Shown here in pieces: positions 34,890 to 43,577 of a stretch of 64,000 nucleotides of DNA (position 1 is its first letter; the number at the start of each line of letters is the position of its first letter). A program made the translations under genes and the position numbers. This DNA is from Microbispora sp. NBC_01189. Lineage in GTDB: Bacteria > Actinomycetota > Actinomycetes > Streptosporangiales > Streptosporangiaceae. Under the pieces are notes generated by a model that was not told the origin of the DNA, ran no database searches, and saw only the letters and a list, made by a program, of their open reading frames with translations. The stretch is from NCBI RefSeq assembly GCF_036010665.1, contig NZ_CP108581.1, positions 6,009,501-6,073,500 of the forward strand. The letters are read 5' to 3'.

Positions 34890-37800
34890 CGCGAGAGCCC
34901 CATCCGCAGGGTGGCCTGCAGAAGGACGGGCTCCGGCTGCAGCGTCCCGTCGTCCTGGGGAACCAGCGCGCCGAGAATCCGCAGCACCTCCACCAGGTCC
35001 GCGGTCGAGGTGAAGCCCTCCTCCAGGAGATTCGGCTCGGACAGCCGGGTGTCGTCGGCGAGGATGCCGGCGAGCGTCTCCGGGCTCTCTGCGGCGTCGA
35101 GGATCTCCACCAGAATCTGCCACGCGGCGTCGAGCGCCGGGCCGGCGAGCACCCCGGTCGACCGGACGAACTCCTCCGGAGCCTCGGCCAGGAAGTCGCG
35201 GCAGCGCTCCAGAGCGTGTTCGGGGTCGGTGTCGCGGGCGGCCAGCGTCCGGACCACCCTGCTGATCAGCAACGGCCAGCCGCCGGTGGTGCGCAGCAGC
35301 GCGTCCTGACTCGACCTGTCCCGGAAACCGAGGTCGACCTCGTGCATCCACTGCCGTACGGCGGCCTGGTTGAAGCGCTGGAGCTCGATCAGCTCGGCGC
35401 GGCCGGTCAGGCCGCCGGAGCCGTCGCCTCCCGCGTCGGCCCCGCGCCCCGCCGAGAGCCACTCCGAGGCGCACTCGGGCGGCGCCACGAGGGCGATGGA
35501 CCGGGTTCCCTTGGTCGGCGCCGTGATCGCCTCCGCCGCCTTTCGTACGAAGGCGGCCGCCTTCGTGGACTGCTGGCCGGCGAGGTCGACGATCACGATG
35601 TCGTGGTCGAAACTCAGCTCGGCGCGCTGCAGTGCTCCTTCGAGAGTGAGACCGTCCACCCCGACTCGGAGCGTCCGGGCCTGTCCGGTGTGGGAAGCCG
35701 TCTCCTCCAGAGCGGCGGCCACCCGGTCGATCTGTAGGGCCGGGGAACCGGCGATGAGATGCAGCGTGTTGCGGCGGCCGAGCAGCCGCGTCACCTGACT
35801 GCCCGCGAGAGGGGAGCGCTCGTCGTTTCCCTTGTAAGGGTCGCGGTAGGCCTGCGCGTCGAACTCCTCGGGCCGCTCGAACGTCTCGGCCTGATCGAGC
35901 ACGGCCACCACCTCGTCGGCTCCGCCCAGCAGGTTGAGGATGTGCGGGGTGCGCAGCCGGTAGTGTTCGCCGTCCGCGGCGAGGACGCCGAGGTTGACGC
36001 ATTCGTCCAGCAGCCCGAGGAACCCATCGCTGGTCGAGTCCGCGAATCCGTGCGGCCACCAGGTCAGGCATTCGGCCCGTAGCCGCTCGGCCGTCAGCTC
36101 GCCGACGGCGCCCTCGTCGAGCGCGTGGAACGCGACCGTGTAGGCGATGACCTTGTATCGCTTGTCGAGGTTCAGGGTCCATTCGAAGCGGTCATGGAAG
36201 CCGCGCGCCAGCTTGTTGTCCCGCCAGACCGCCTCCACGTCCTCGCGCGTGATCTCGTACGGCAGGGCCGTGTGCGTCGCCGAGCTCCGGCGCAGCCGGG
36301 TCAGCAGGGCGTCGGCGAACAGCTGGATGAGGGCCGGAGCGTTGTTCGCCTCCGCGATCACGCGCGCCCCCAGACGGGGGGAGAACCTGAACCCGAGCGC
36401 CTCCAGGGGCTTGGTCAGCAGGCTGTACGCGTCCTGCGGGTCGAGCGGGCCGACCGCGATGGGGGTGCCCAGATGCGCGAGCGGCTGGTTGGGCAGGCTT
36501 TCGAAGCGCGCCGTCTGGTGGAGACCGGCGAAGACCATCTTCACCCGCCGGTCCGTCTCGTTCATGAGGTTGCGCAGCGAGATGACGTTGCCGAAGGACG
36601 CGTCCCGCGCGTCGGCGTTGAGGAACTCGTCGGCTTCGTCCAGCAGGATCAGCAGCTGCCGCGCCGGGTCGGCCTCGATCCACTCCTTCACGCCTCGGCA
36701 GATCTCCTCCGGGCCGGCCGAGGGCGCCGAGGACAGCGGCAGGACCTCGGCCTGCCTGAGCCGGTCGGCGAGGGTCCGCCACAACGCGGCGACCGACTCG
36801 ATTTTGCCGATGTTCTGGATGACCTCGGAGACGACCACCCGGTTCGGGTCGGTCTTGCGGATGTGCCGCTCGGCCTTGAGCAGCAGTGCGGACTTGCCGA
36901 GCTGCCGCCCGCCGTAGACGAAGGAGGATCCCGCCCGGCTGATCACCTCCTGCAGTTGGTCCCGGCGGCCGTAGAACATCTCCTCCGGAACGTCGCCCGT
37001 CGGCGCGTACGGATTGGTGGCGGTGAACGGGGCCAGCAGGCTCACCGTCGTGCTCCAGTCCGCGTCGGGCAGGCAGGCGAGGTAGCTGATCGCGGCGTCG
37101 TCCAGGAACGCCGCGACCGGCGTGGGACGTCTGCGGCTCACCGCGGCCAGCTGGCGGCGCTGCTCCACGGTGAGCACGCCGAAGTACAGAACGAGGACGG
37201 TCTGGTCGGCCGGCTGGTCCTTCAGCCACTCGACGACCTGCTGCGGCCCGGGCGGCCGCCACACCAGCAGGAGCTGGAGCCGGTCACCCGACGGGCTCAT
37301 CCGGGAGCCGAAGACCGGCAGCTGCGGGTCCATGATCGTGCGCACCTGGTCGAGCGTGATCCAGAGCCGGTCCCGCTCGGCCCGGGACGCCCCCTGCTCC
37401 CCTTCCAAGCCGATCACCTGCAGGATGGCGCTGACGGCGGACCTGAGGTTGCCCGCCGCCTTCGGTCCCTGGGATACGGCGTGCCAGAGACGCAGACCCT
37501 CTCCCGCGACGGCTCGCCGGGTACGCGGCACGCCGGAGATCGACAGCTCGGTCCTCCGCAGGAGGGCGCTCAGCTCGCGCTCGCCGACCTCCTGGCCCGT
37601 ACGGAGCGCCTCCTTGAGCCGTTGCAGCCACTCCGCCCCTTCCTGCCCCTTCTGGCTGGCGGGCAGCCGGGCGGACATCTTCTCGAAGGCCTGCGGGAAG
37701 TCCGGGAAGAACCGCTCCAGGTGGTGAACCGTGTCCGAGATCTCCGGCAGCCGTTTGCCGCTCTTCGCCTGGGCCGTGAACTCGCGAGCGGTGGTCAGGT

Positions 37801-40800
37801 CACCGTCCTCGATGTAGGTGCCGATGCGGTCCCGGACGGCGGCGACGTCGGCGTTCTCGGCGCTCAGGGTGGTCAGCACGGCCAGCTCCGCGGCGATCTG
37901 CTCGTCGCGGACCCGCGCGGCGTCCCGCTCCAGCACGTCGAGCTCGCGGGTGATGACGTCGAAGTCGTCCCGCTCGTCGTTGCCGAGGGCCTGGAGCGCG
38001 GCGGAGAACCGGTTGGCCGTCACCTCGGGGAGCACTCCCGCCCGGCGCCACTCCGCGATCCGGTCCTGGATGCCGTCGACGCGGTCGTCACGCTTGTGCC
38101 GGGCCTCGTCGACCAGCTTGTCCCTGCGCTGGCGGAGCTCGGCGTGGAGAGTGTGGTCCTGCTGGGACAGCACCGACACGAGGGCCCGCGTGCCGCGGTG
38201 GTCGCCTGCCCCGGCGCGGGCCTCGAAGGCCGCCCGCCAGTCGCGGTCGCCGGCGCAGAGGGGGAGCAGGTCGTCCAGCGCGGGCCGGGCGCGCGGCGTG
38301 ACCGTGTCCCCGTCGAAGCCGATGGCTGGAGACAGGAGCAGGTCGCCGTTGAGCAGGTGGCTGATCAGCGGCTCCGGTTGGGTGAGCGGCCCGCCGTCCA
38401 GCAGTCGCAGGGTGTCGCGGACCAGCAGCGAGACCCCCCTCGCCGCCGCGGCGACGAGCGGGTCGGCGGAGGCCTCCAGGTCGGCGATCTCCTCCTCCAC
38501 CCGTGTCCGATTCTCGTGTACGGTCGTGCGGAGTTCGTGGAGGTGCCGGACGACCCGGGAGACGCCGGAGCCATCCGTCTGGAATGACTCCACCTTCTTC
38601 ACGGCGGCGACCCAGCCGGCCACGAGGTCGAGCGCCTTCTCGATCTTCTCGATCAATTTCGCCCTCGCGCCGGAGTGGATGCGGTCGGCTCCCTTACGGG
38701 AGGCCCGGGCCTTGGCCGTCTCGTCGATCAGCCGGTCGATCTCGCCGCCGGTTCTGATCCGGTCGAGCTCGCGTTCGGTCTCGTCGACAAGAGACTCGTC
38801 ATTGCGGGCGGCGATCGCCAGCAGCTTCCCCGGGCCCGAGGAGTCGTCCAGGATCAGGGTCTTCCAGACCTCGGTAGCAAGCGCGTACTTGATCTTCTGA
38901 GATGGGCCCTCCTCCAGGAACCTGGCCGCGGCGGCGGTGGCCCGCTCCCGGCTTTCGTCCGCCTGTGAGGCGTCGTGCATCCGTCCGGACAGGCCGGGCA
39001 CCAGATAGGCTCCGTTCTCCGCCATCGCGCGGAACGCCTCGCCGTACTCCCTGAGACCGCGATAGCGCGACAGCGTCGGCGACAGCTCGCCCAGCAGACG
39101 GGTCGCCTCCGGGGTGGGGTGGACCAGGCCGCTGCGCAGCGCGGCGGCCCAGGCCAGCAACTGGCCCGGAGTGTCGTCGCCGAGAGTCCTCATGGTCACG
39201 TTCCCGGCGGCTTCGGTGAAGGCGGCCGACAGCCGACCGGCGAACTCGCTCATCTCGGCGGCGATCGCGGCGCACCGCCGCGCGCTCACCTCCGCGGGCG
39301 ATCGACCGGCCGCCTCACGCAGCCACGCCGCCAACCCGAACCGCCCGGCGCGGAGCGCGGCGGCCTCGGCCCCGGCTTCGGCACCGGTGAGTCCCGTGCC
39401 GTCTGTCGGCCCGCTGTGGTTTGCCGGCTCCGGGCCGTTCGTCAGGCCGGTGCTCCCGGCCGGCCCGGAGCCGGTCGGCTCTGTGCTGGCCGGCTCTGTG
39501 GCGCCGCCGGAGGAGGGGGCCATCGGGGCGCGCGCCTGCTCGGCGCCGCTGTCCGCGCCGTTCGCGCCGTTCGCGGTCGTCTCCGTGCCGGAGGAAGGGC
39601 CGAGGTCCTGCGGTGCGGTCGCACCGCTCCTCACCGGAGGCGGCGGGTTCTTGATGGACGGCGCCACGGTCTCGATGAAGGCGTCCAGGTCCGCGAGCAC
39701 GTCCGGCTCGTCGATGGCGTCCGGCTCGTTGGTGCCGTGCGGCTCGTCCGGGTCCTGCGGCTCGGCGGGGACGTCCGGGCCGGTGTTCCCGCCTGCGTAC
39801 GCCGGCTCAGGCGGGACCTCCGCGGCGGCCGGGGATAAGGGCGCCTGCGGCTCGTCCGTCTGAGGGGCGACTCCTCCCTCGTCATCCTGCCCCCGGTCGG
39901 CGTGCGTGGAGCCTTCGGACGGCGTGCCGTCCGGTGTGGTGGTCGCGTTGTCGTCGTCCCTCCCCTGAGGCGCACCGCCGGATGGGGGAGCGGACAGGAT
40001 CACATCGGTCGGGTCCGGAACCGTCAGCAGACCCCGGACGGCGGCCGGGGCCAGCTTCCGCCATTCGGGGGGCGCCTCCTGGAGGAAGCGGTCCTGCAGT
40101 TCGGCGATCCGGTCCAGGGAGTCGTCACCAGAGTCGTCGGCCAGACTGATGAGTTCCGCCATGGACTCCAGGATCGGGCTCTCCACAGCAGCGGCCTCGC
40201 GGACCTGCTGCAGGAGGCTTTCGAGACTTGACGGACCGTCGATGTGGGCCAAGGCGAGGATTCGTCTGCGCCGGGCGTCCGCGGATTCGAGCTGGACGAT
40301 CTCGTGCTGGAGCGAGTCGGCGGTCGTGCCGGAGAGCGCGGACCCGCGTACGGTCTCGATCCTGTTTCGCAGCCCGTCGAACTCCTGCACCCCACGCAGG
40401 ATCGTCTCGACATCCTCGTCGAGAGGCCGTCCGGCGTCGGCGAACGCCCGCCGGATCCGGTCGGCGGCGTCCGTGGCGTCGGCGAGCGTCCGGCGCAGGA
40501 GATCGAGTTCCGCTCGTAGCGTCGAGCTGGACGATCGCTGATCGTCCTCAGCGGCTTCGCGAATGATCGGGGACATCTCTTCCTCTTCGTCATGAGACCC
40601 GTCGACGTGGGGTGCCTGGAGCGATCCAGCGGAGGGGAGGGACAGGGCGGCATCCCGGAGCTGGGAGAACGTGATGGGCGTTTCGGGAAGCGCGGGATGA
40701 CCGGCACGCAGCTCCTGCCAGGCGGACCGGACCGCGTCCGCCGCGGCGGGATTCATGCGCTCAGCGGAGCCCACGAGCAGGGCGAGCGCCACAGCCGACA

Positions 40801-41299
40801 GCGGCATGTCATGCCAGTAGATGTGGGCGAGGACGAGGTCGACGACCCTGTCGGCGATCCCCTGGGGCACCCTGGTCAGCGCCATGCCGAGCACAGGGGC
40901 CTTGGAGAGGGCGTCGGCGTTGTCGGCGGGGCTCAGCAGACGGGCGCACGCGTCCTCGGAGAGGTCGTCATGGTTGTCGAACCCGGGAAGGAGGGGCACG
41001 CTCAGCGCGCAGGCGAGGGAGGTCGACGACTTCCCGTCGTTTCCCTGCAGGATGCGGAGGAGGTTGATGACCGCGGGCCGGGGTATCGCCCGAACGTCGC
41101 CGAGCCTGACGTGGCTCAGGACTCTTCTGCGCACCGCTGGCGGGTAGTGCCGGACCACCGTCAGGTCGTCCGGGGTTACGCGGGCCGTCACGTCCGCTGT
41201 GATAAGGCCGGCGTGTTCGAACGCGGCTAAGGCGCTGACATCCCCGAGTGGCGCGGGGCGCCGGCCATGCGGGCCCTTTCCGTTGCAGATACGCCGCAT
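34886..41299 (-). CDS. Giant (2137-residue) STAND/AAA-like ATPase coupled to the MBL nuclease
   Basis: Start is well supported: GAAGGGGG lies five bases before the ATG. N-terminal ~450 residues are helical with coiled coil; about 460-700 is an acidic Pro/Ser/Thr-rich linker with many Glu-Pro and Ser-Gly repeats; about 700-1300 is long alpha-helical. The ATPase core begins around 1445: MFYGRRDQLQEVI, then Walker A VYGGRQLGKSALLL (Lys1469) and Walker B LLILLDEADEFLN (about 1575), with a following FAGLHQTARF sensor stretch and winged-helix-like region. This is a STAND/AAA+ switch layout. The C-terminal ~450 residues match nothing I recognise. It is the first gene of a two-gene unit with the nuclease. 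I infer a sensor-switch that controls the nuclease. Confidence 0.8.
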   Translation of the reverse strand: MRRICNGKGPHGRRPAPLGDVSALAAFEHAGLITADVTARVTPDDLTVVRHYPPAVRRRVLSHVRLGDVRAIPRPAVINLLRILQGNDGKSSTSLACALSVPLLPGFDNHDDLSEDACARLLSPADNADALSKAPVLGMALTRVPQGIADRVVDLVLAHIYWHDMPLSAVALALLVGSAERMNPAAADAVRSAWQELRAGHPALPETPITFSQLRDAALSLPSAGSLQAPHVDGSHDEEEEMSPIIREAAEDDQRSSSSTLRAELDLLRRTLADATDAADRIRRAFADAGRPLDEDVETILRGVQEFDGLRNRIETVRGSALSGTTADSLQHEIVQLESADARRRRILALAHIDGPSSLESLLQQVREAAAVESPILESMAELISLADDSGDDSLDRIAELQDRFLQEAPPEWRKLAPAAVRGLLTVPDPTDVILSAPPSGGAPQGRDDDNATTTPDGTPSEGSTHADRGQDDEGGVAPQTDEPQAPLSPAAAEVPPEPAYAGGNTGPDVPAEPQDPDEPHGTNEPDAIDEPDVLADLDAFIETVAPSIKNPPPPVRSGATAPQDLGPSSGTETTANGANGADSGAEQARAPMAPSSGGATEPASTEPTGSGPAGSTGLTNGPEPANHSGPTDGTGLTGAEAGAEAAALRAGRFGLAAWLREAAGRSPAEVSARRCAAIAAEMSEFAGRLSAAFTEAAGNVTMRTLGDDTPGQLLAWAAALRSGLVHPTPEATRLLGELSPTLSRYRGLREYGEAFRAMAENGAYLVPGLSGRMHDASQADESRERATAAAARFLEEGPSQKIKYALATEVWKTLILDDSSGPGKLLAIAARNDESLVDETERELDRIRTGGEIDRLIDETAKARASRKGADRIHSGARAKLIEKIEKALDLVAGWVAAVKKVESFQTDGSGVSRVVRHLHELRTTVHENRTRVEEEIADLEASADPLVAAAARGVSLLVRDTLRLLDGGPLTQPEPLISHLLNGDLLLSPAIGFDGDTVTPRARPALDDLLPLCAGDRDWRAAFEARAGAGDHRGTRALVSVLSQQDHTLHAELRQRRDKLVDEARHKRDDRVDGIQDRIAEWRRAGVLPEVTANRFSAALQALGNDERDDFDVITRELDVLERDAARVRDEQIAAELAVLTTLSAENADVAAVRDRIGTYIEDGDLTTAREFTAQAKSGKRLPEISDTVHHLERFFPDFPQAFEKMSARLPASQKGQEGAEWLQRLKEALRTGQEVGERELSALLRRTELSISGVPRTRRAVAGEGLRLWHAVSQGPKAAGNLRSAVSAILQVIGLEGEQGASRAERDRLWITLDQVRTIMDPQLPVFGSRMSPSGDRLQLLLVWRPPGPQQVVEWLKDQPADQTVLVLYFGVLTVEQRRQLAAVSRRRPTPVAAFLDDAAISYLACLPDADWSTTVSLLAPFTATNPYAPTGDVPEEMFYGRRDQLQEVISRAGSSFVYGGRQLGKSALLLKAERHIRKTDPNRVVVSEVIQNIGKIESVAALWRTLADRLRQAEVLPLSSAPSAGPEEICRGVKEWIEADPARQLLILLDEADEFLNADARDASFGNVISLRNLMNETDRRVKMVFAGLHQTARFESLPNQPLAHLGTPIAVGPLDPQDAYSLLTKPLEALGFRFSPRLGARVIAEANNAPALIQLFADALLTRLRRSSATHTALPYEITREDVEAVWRDNKLARGFHDRFEWTLNLDKRYKVIAYTVAFHALDEGAVGELTAERLRAECLTWWPHGFADSTSDGFLGLLDECVNLGVLAADGEHYRLRTPHILNLLGGADEVVAVLDQAETFERPEEFDAQAYRDPYKGNDERSPLAGSQVTRLLGRRNTLHLIAGSPALQIDRVAAALEETASHTGQARTLRVGVDGLTLEGALQRAELSFDHDIVIVDLAGQQSTKAAAFVRKAAEAITAPTKGTRSIALVAPPECASEWLSAGRGADAGGDGSGGLTGRAELIELQRFNQAAVRQWMHEVDLGFRDRSSQDALLRTTGGWPLLISRVVRTLAARDTDPEHALERCRDFLAEAPEEFVRSTGVLAGPALDAAWQILVEILDAAESPETLAGILADDTRLSEPNLLEEGFTSTADLVEVLRILGALVPQDDGTLQPEPVLLQATLRMGLSR

Positions 41300-41464
41300 C
41301 GTGTCCCCCTTCTTTTCGTGGGGCGCGAACCGTCCGTGGACAGAGAAGCGTCGATCATGCCGCCGGGTCCGGGCGAAGTACGGCTGGGCGAGGGCCGCGC
41401 AGGAGGGGTGACAAGTCCCTGTCGGCCAAAGATCGGTGCACGGGATACCCGGTGGACGAAAGAG

Positions 41465-41493
41465 ACCATACTCGGACTGCCTGCAAGAGGCAA
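41465..41493 (-). promoter_or_regulatory. Predicted promoter of the ATPase-nuclease operon
   Basis: Minus strand: -35 TTGCCT (41493-41488), 17-base spacer, -10 TATGGT (41470-41465), each 4/6 to consensus. The leader would be about 160 bases. Confidence 0.4.
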
Positions 41494-41534
41494 CGGTGAA
41501 CGCGATTCACAGGTAAACCCGTGCAAATCGGTCG

Positions 41535-41548
41535 TATATGCACATATA
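41535..41548. promoter_or_regulatory. Inverted repeat TATATG-CA-CATATA
   Basis: Perfect 6-base arms, strikingly AT-rich for this genome, about 40 bases upstream of the predicted -35 of the giant ATPase gene. It may be an activator site or operator. Confidence 0.4.
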
Positions 41549-41689
41549 GGCCAAGCGGTGGGCGTCGCCGTGGAGGCAGGCGAGCGTGGACCCCTGGAGC
41601 GTTCCGACTTCTGGCGATCGGCGGTACCGCTGTGCGCGGACGACTCGGCGCCGACGGCATACAGGGCGAGGACTGTTGCTCTGAGTGAG

Positions 41690-41719
41690 TTGACGTGCAC
41701 CCTCGGGGAGCGGTTTACT
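41690..41719 (+). promoter_or_regulatory. Predicted promoter of a small RNA
   Basis: Plus strand: TTGACG (41690-41695), 18-base spacer, TTTACT (41714-41719). It points into the two-hairpin segment described next. Confidence 0.4.
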
Positions 41720-41725
41720 GGTCTC

Positions 41726-41790
41726 AGTCGCCCCACTCATTTCGATGGGTGGGCGTGGGCCTCGTCCATCGGGCGAGGCCCTGGTTTTTT
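41726..41790 (+). ncRNA. Candidate small structured RNA with intrinsic terminator
   Basis: About 65 bases. Hairpin 1 (about 41730-41754) pairs GCCC/GGGC, AC/GT and CAT/ATG around a TTCG loop, with one bulge and one wobble. Hairpin 2 (41757-41781) is a perfect 8-bp stem GGGCCTCG / CGAGGCCC, followed after TGG by six T residues, a textbook Rho-independent terminator that is rare in this GC-rich sequence. No plus-strand gene lies upstream to need it. The hairpin could instead serve the minus-strand NYN gene, which ends at 41801. No known RNA family was recognised. Confidence 0.4.
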
Positions 41791-41800
41791 CTCCGTCGAT

Positions 41801-42430
41801 TCACCAGTCGAATGGGCGAGTGATTTTTCCCTGTCGGTCGTGAACCACTTCCGGAAACTGGGACACCCGCAGCTCGCTGGGCCGGATCTGTTTGAAGAAC
41901 GTCGGAGGGACCCTCTCCAGCGCCCGTGCGCGCCGCGTTACGGGGAAGGGGTTGAGGACGCCCACCGGCAGGCCCAGTTGGTGGCGAACGATGCGGATGG
42001 GCTCGGCCAGGTCGCCGTCGTTGCTGACAACCACAGCGATGTCGCAGTCGCCGAGGAACGCGTCGGCGATGAGATGGGCGGCGAGGTTGACGTCCGACCC
42101 TTTCTCTTCGGTCTTGATCACCTCCACGGTAGTAGGACCACCTGGTCGTGGGTAGGCCAGTGGCATTCGAGTGATCGTCTGCTGGAAGTACCCCAGATGG
42201 ATGCTCAAGTGAGGAATTGTGGCAAGCGCCCTGTGGTAGATCTCCTGCCGGCTATGGCCGTTATGGCCGATCCTCGGTGTTGTGCGGGCGGTGAAGTAGC
42301 GGATGCGACGGATGTTGTCCCGCGGCAGGAGACGGCGGGAGAGGGCATCGAGGTCCAACCACTTGTCTGGGGTGCCCTTGAGGGAGCCGTAGTAGAGGTT
42401 GAACCCGTCGATGTAGACGTTGGTTAGCAC
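41801..42430 (-). CDS. NYN-domain (LabA/DUF88-like) ribonuclease
   Basis: 209 residues. It begins VYIDGFNLYYG, the NYN/PIN-like first strand with Asp and Asn, and continues with EEKGSDVNLAAHLIADAFLGDCDIAVVVSNDGDLAEPIRIV, carrying the remaining acidic metal ligands (Lys-Gly-Ser-Asp, Asp-Cys-Asp, Ser-Asn-Asp-Gly-Asp). These are complete, so an active RNase is expected. GTG 42430 lies about seven bases after a TATATT -10-like hexamer (42442-42437), suggesting a leaderless mRNA. It adjoins the island and may be one of its effectors. Confidence 0.85.
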   Translation of the reverse strand: MLTNVYIDGFNLYYGSLKGTPDKWLDLDALSRRLLPRDNIRRIRYFTARTTPRIGHNGHSRQEIYHRALATIPHLSIHLGYFQQTITRMPLAYPRPGGPTTVEVIKTEEKGSDVNLAAHLIADAFLGDCDIAVVVSNDGDLAEPIRIVRHQLGLPVGVLNPFPVTRRARALERVPPTFFKQIRPSELRVSQFPEVVHDRQGKITRPFDW

Positions 42431-42679
42431 AGTGTAAATATAACGTCACGGAAAGTTAGGACGCCTGGGATTGGTCGAACGGGAGTGCGGGTGCGGAGCG
42501 GTCCAGCCAGGCTGCTCGCCGACCGGCCGCCGCGACCGGGCTCGACGCGCGGGACCTGGGCGGAGATCGGGTGGACGATCTCGGCCGCCTGTCCCTGTGG
42601 CCTGGAACCTACGGCCGCTTCGCGGGGCCCGGTCCGGTGGGGCCGGACACGCGGCTGTGAGTGACTCGCCGCGGATTGG

Positions 42680-43084
42680 TTACGGCGCCTGGAGCGCCCG
42701 GGTCAGGGGAGCGGTCGCGACCATTGTGCTCGCCGCCTCGGAGAGCTCGTCGTCGAAGGTCACCAGCGCGTCCGCCTGGAGCCGGGTCAGCGCGATGTAC
42801 TCCGCCCTGTAGGTGTCCGGCCAGCCCAGCGTGCGGGCGACCTCCCAGGCGACGGATTGGAGCACGCGGTCCCCGAGCAGCCGGATACGCAACGAACGGA
42901 TGCCGTCGAGAATCGTCTTCGCCGTCCGTTCATCGACGTCGCCTCGGCGGACGGAGCCGTACACGAGCGCGAGTGACTGGGATCGCAGCAACGCCGGCGC
43001 GAGCAGCGCATGACCCGGTGGAATCGCCAGACCGCCGGTCGCGAGCCGGACGGCGACCGGAGCGTCGACGACGAAGCGTGTCAT
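42680..43084 (-). CDS. PIN-domain protein (VapC-like), no visible antitoxin
   Basis: 134 residues: RFVVDAPVAVRL (first Asp, strand 1), a helical middle with conserved acidic residue, and YRAEYIALTRLQADALVTFDDEL (C-terminal acidic residues). This is the VapC-type PIN pattern, so a Mg-dependent RNase is likely. The usual VapB antitoxin should lie immediately upstream on the same strand (43085-43350), but frames there lack antitoxin-like composition. It is therefore an orphan toxin-like protein, or its partner is unrecognised. Confidence 0.75.
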   Translation of the reverse strand: MTRFVVDAPVAVRLATGGLAIPPGHALLAPALLRSQSLALVYGSVRRGDVDERTAKTILDGIRSLRIRLLGDRVLQSVAWEVARTLGWPDTYRAEYIALTRLQADALVTFDDELSEAASTMVATAPLTRALQAP

Positions 43085-43577
43085 GCGAGCAGCCTCCCAG
43101 AGCGCCGTCGGCTCACAGCACTACCGGCTGGTCACCGGTTGCTCTGGTGCGAGCGGCCCTGAGAGCGCCGCTGGGCGGTCTGCTCGCGCGGCACGTCGGC
43201 CGTCGCCGGTCCGTGTAACTTTCAGCCGAACTTCGATCGCGGCCAGACGCGACATGCCCCGTGGGCGGCACCGGGACGGCGCCGTGCCGGGTGACCCGTC
43301 GTGCGCCGCGGGCCCGTCCGTTGACGCCCGAACCACGACGTGCGTACGGTCCGCCTGCGAACCCGAAGTCACTACGAAGGAAATCGTTTGTCGGGCTCAT
43401 CACGAGCGGCGATGCGGCGAATGTGGCACGTGGAGTGCGTGAAGGTTTTCGTCCTCCGGTCAGTCGCCACGCTATCGGCAACCAGTCGGAAACCGGTATC
43501 TCGGCAACTTCGCGCCCCGCCTCGGCGGCTCCGCTCAGGCTCTCCTCTCCAACCCACCACCGCCTTCGAGGACACAC
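43085..43577. other. Intergenic region upstream of the CBM2 glycoside hydrolase
   Basis: About 490 bases. It contains a LacI-type operator at 43379-43392, the PIN gene promoter side, and a GGCAC/GTGCC hairpin near 43267-43290. Open frames across it are Arg/Pro-rich and look non-coding. Confidence 0.55.
43379..43392. promoter_or_regulatory. LacI-type operator upstream of the glycoside hydrolase
   Basis: GGAAATCGTTTGTC. The reverse complement of the site at 52545-52558 is GGCAATCGTTTTCC; the two agree at 11 of 14 positions, including the AATCGTTT core. This links the hydrolase to the LacI regulator and transporter operon downstream. Confidence 0.6.

Larger units (their letters stand above)
41300..41800. 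other. Intergenic region between the giant ATPase gene and the NYN RNase gene
   Basis: Five hundred bases with unusually AT-rich patches. It holds the predicted ATPase promoter, the TATATG/CATATA repeat and the candidate small RNA listed separately. No protein-coding gene with believable composition is seen on either strand. Confidence 0.6.

Noticed and set aside
34890..36182. An N-terminal extension of the MBL nuclease overlapping the ATPase gene
   Set aside because: The extra ~430 residues are out-of-frame translation of the ATPase C-terminus with low-complexity Arg-rich sequence; the coupled GTG at 34889 gives a sensible start.
36125..38587. A ~820-codon plus-strand frame opposite the giant ATPase gene
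   Set aside because: Composition is Arg/Gly/Val-rich with no motifs, and it is a shadow of the strongly supported minus-strand gene with a good ribosome site.
43121..43372. A possible VapB antitoxin upstream of the PIN gene
   Set aside because: The frame is Arg/Ala/Pro-rich without an AbrB, RHH or Phd-like pattern, ends some way before the PIN start, and has no clear ribosome site.
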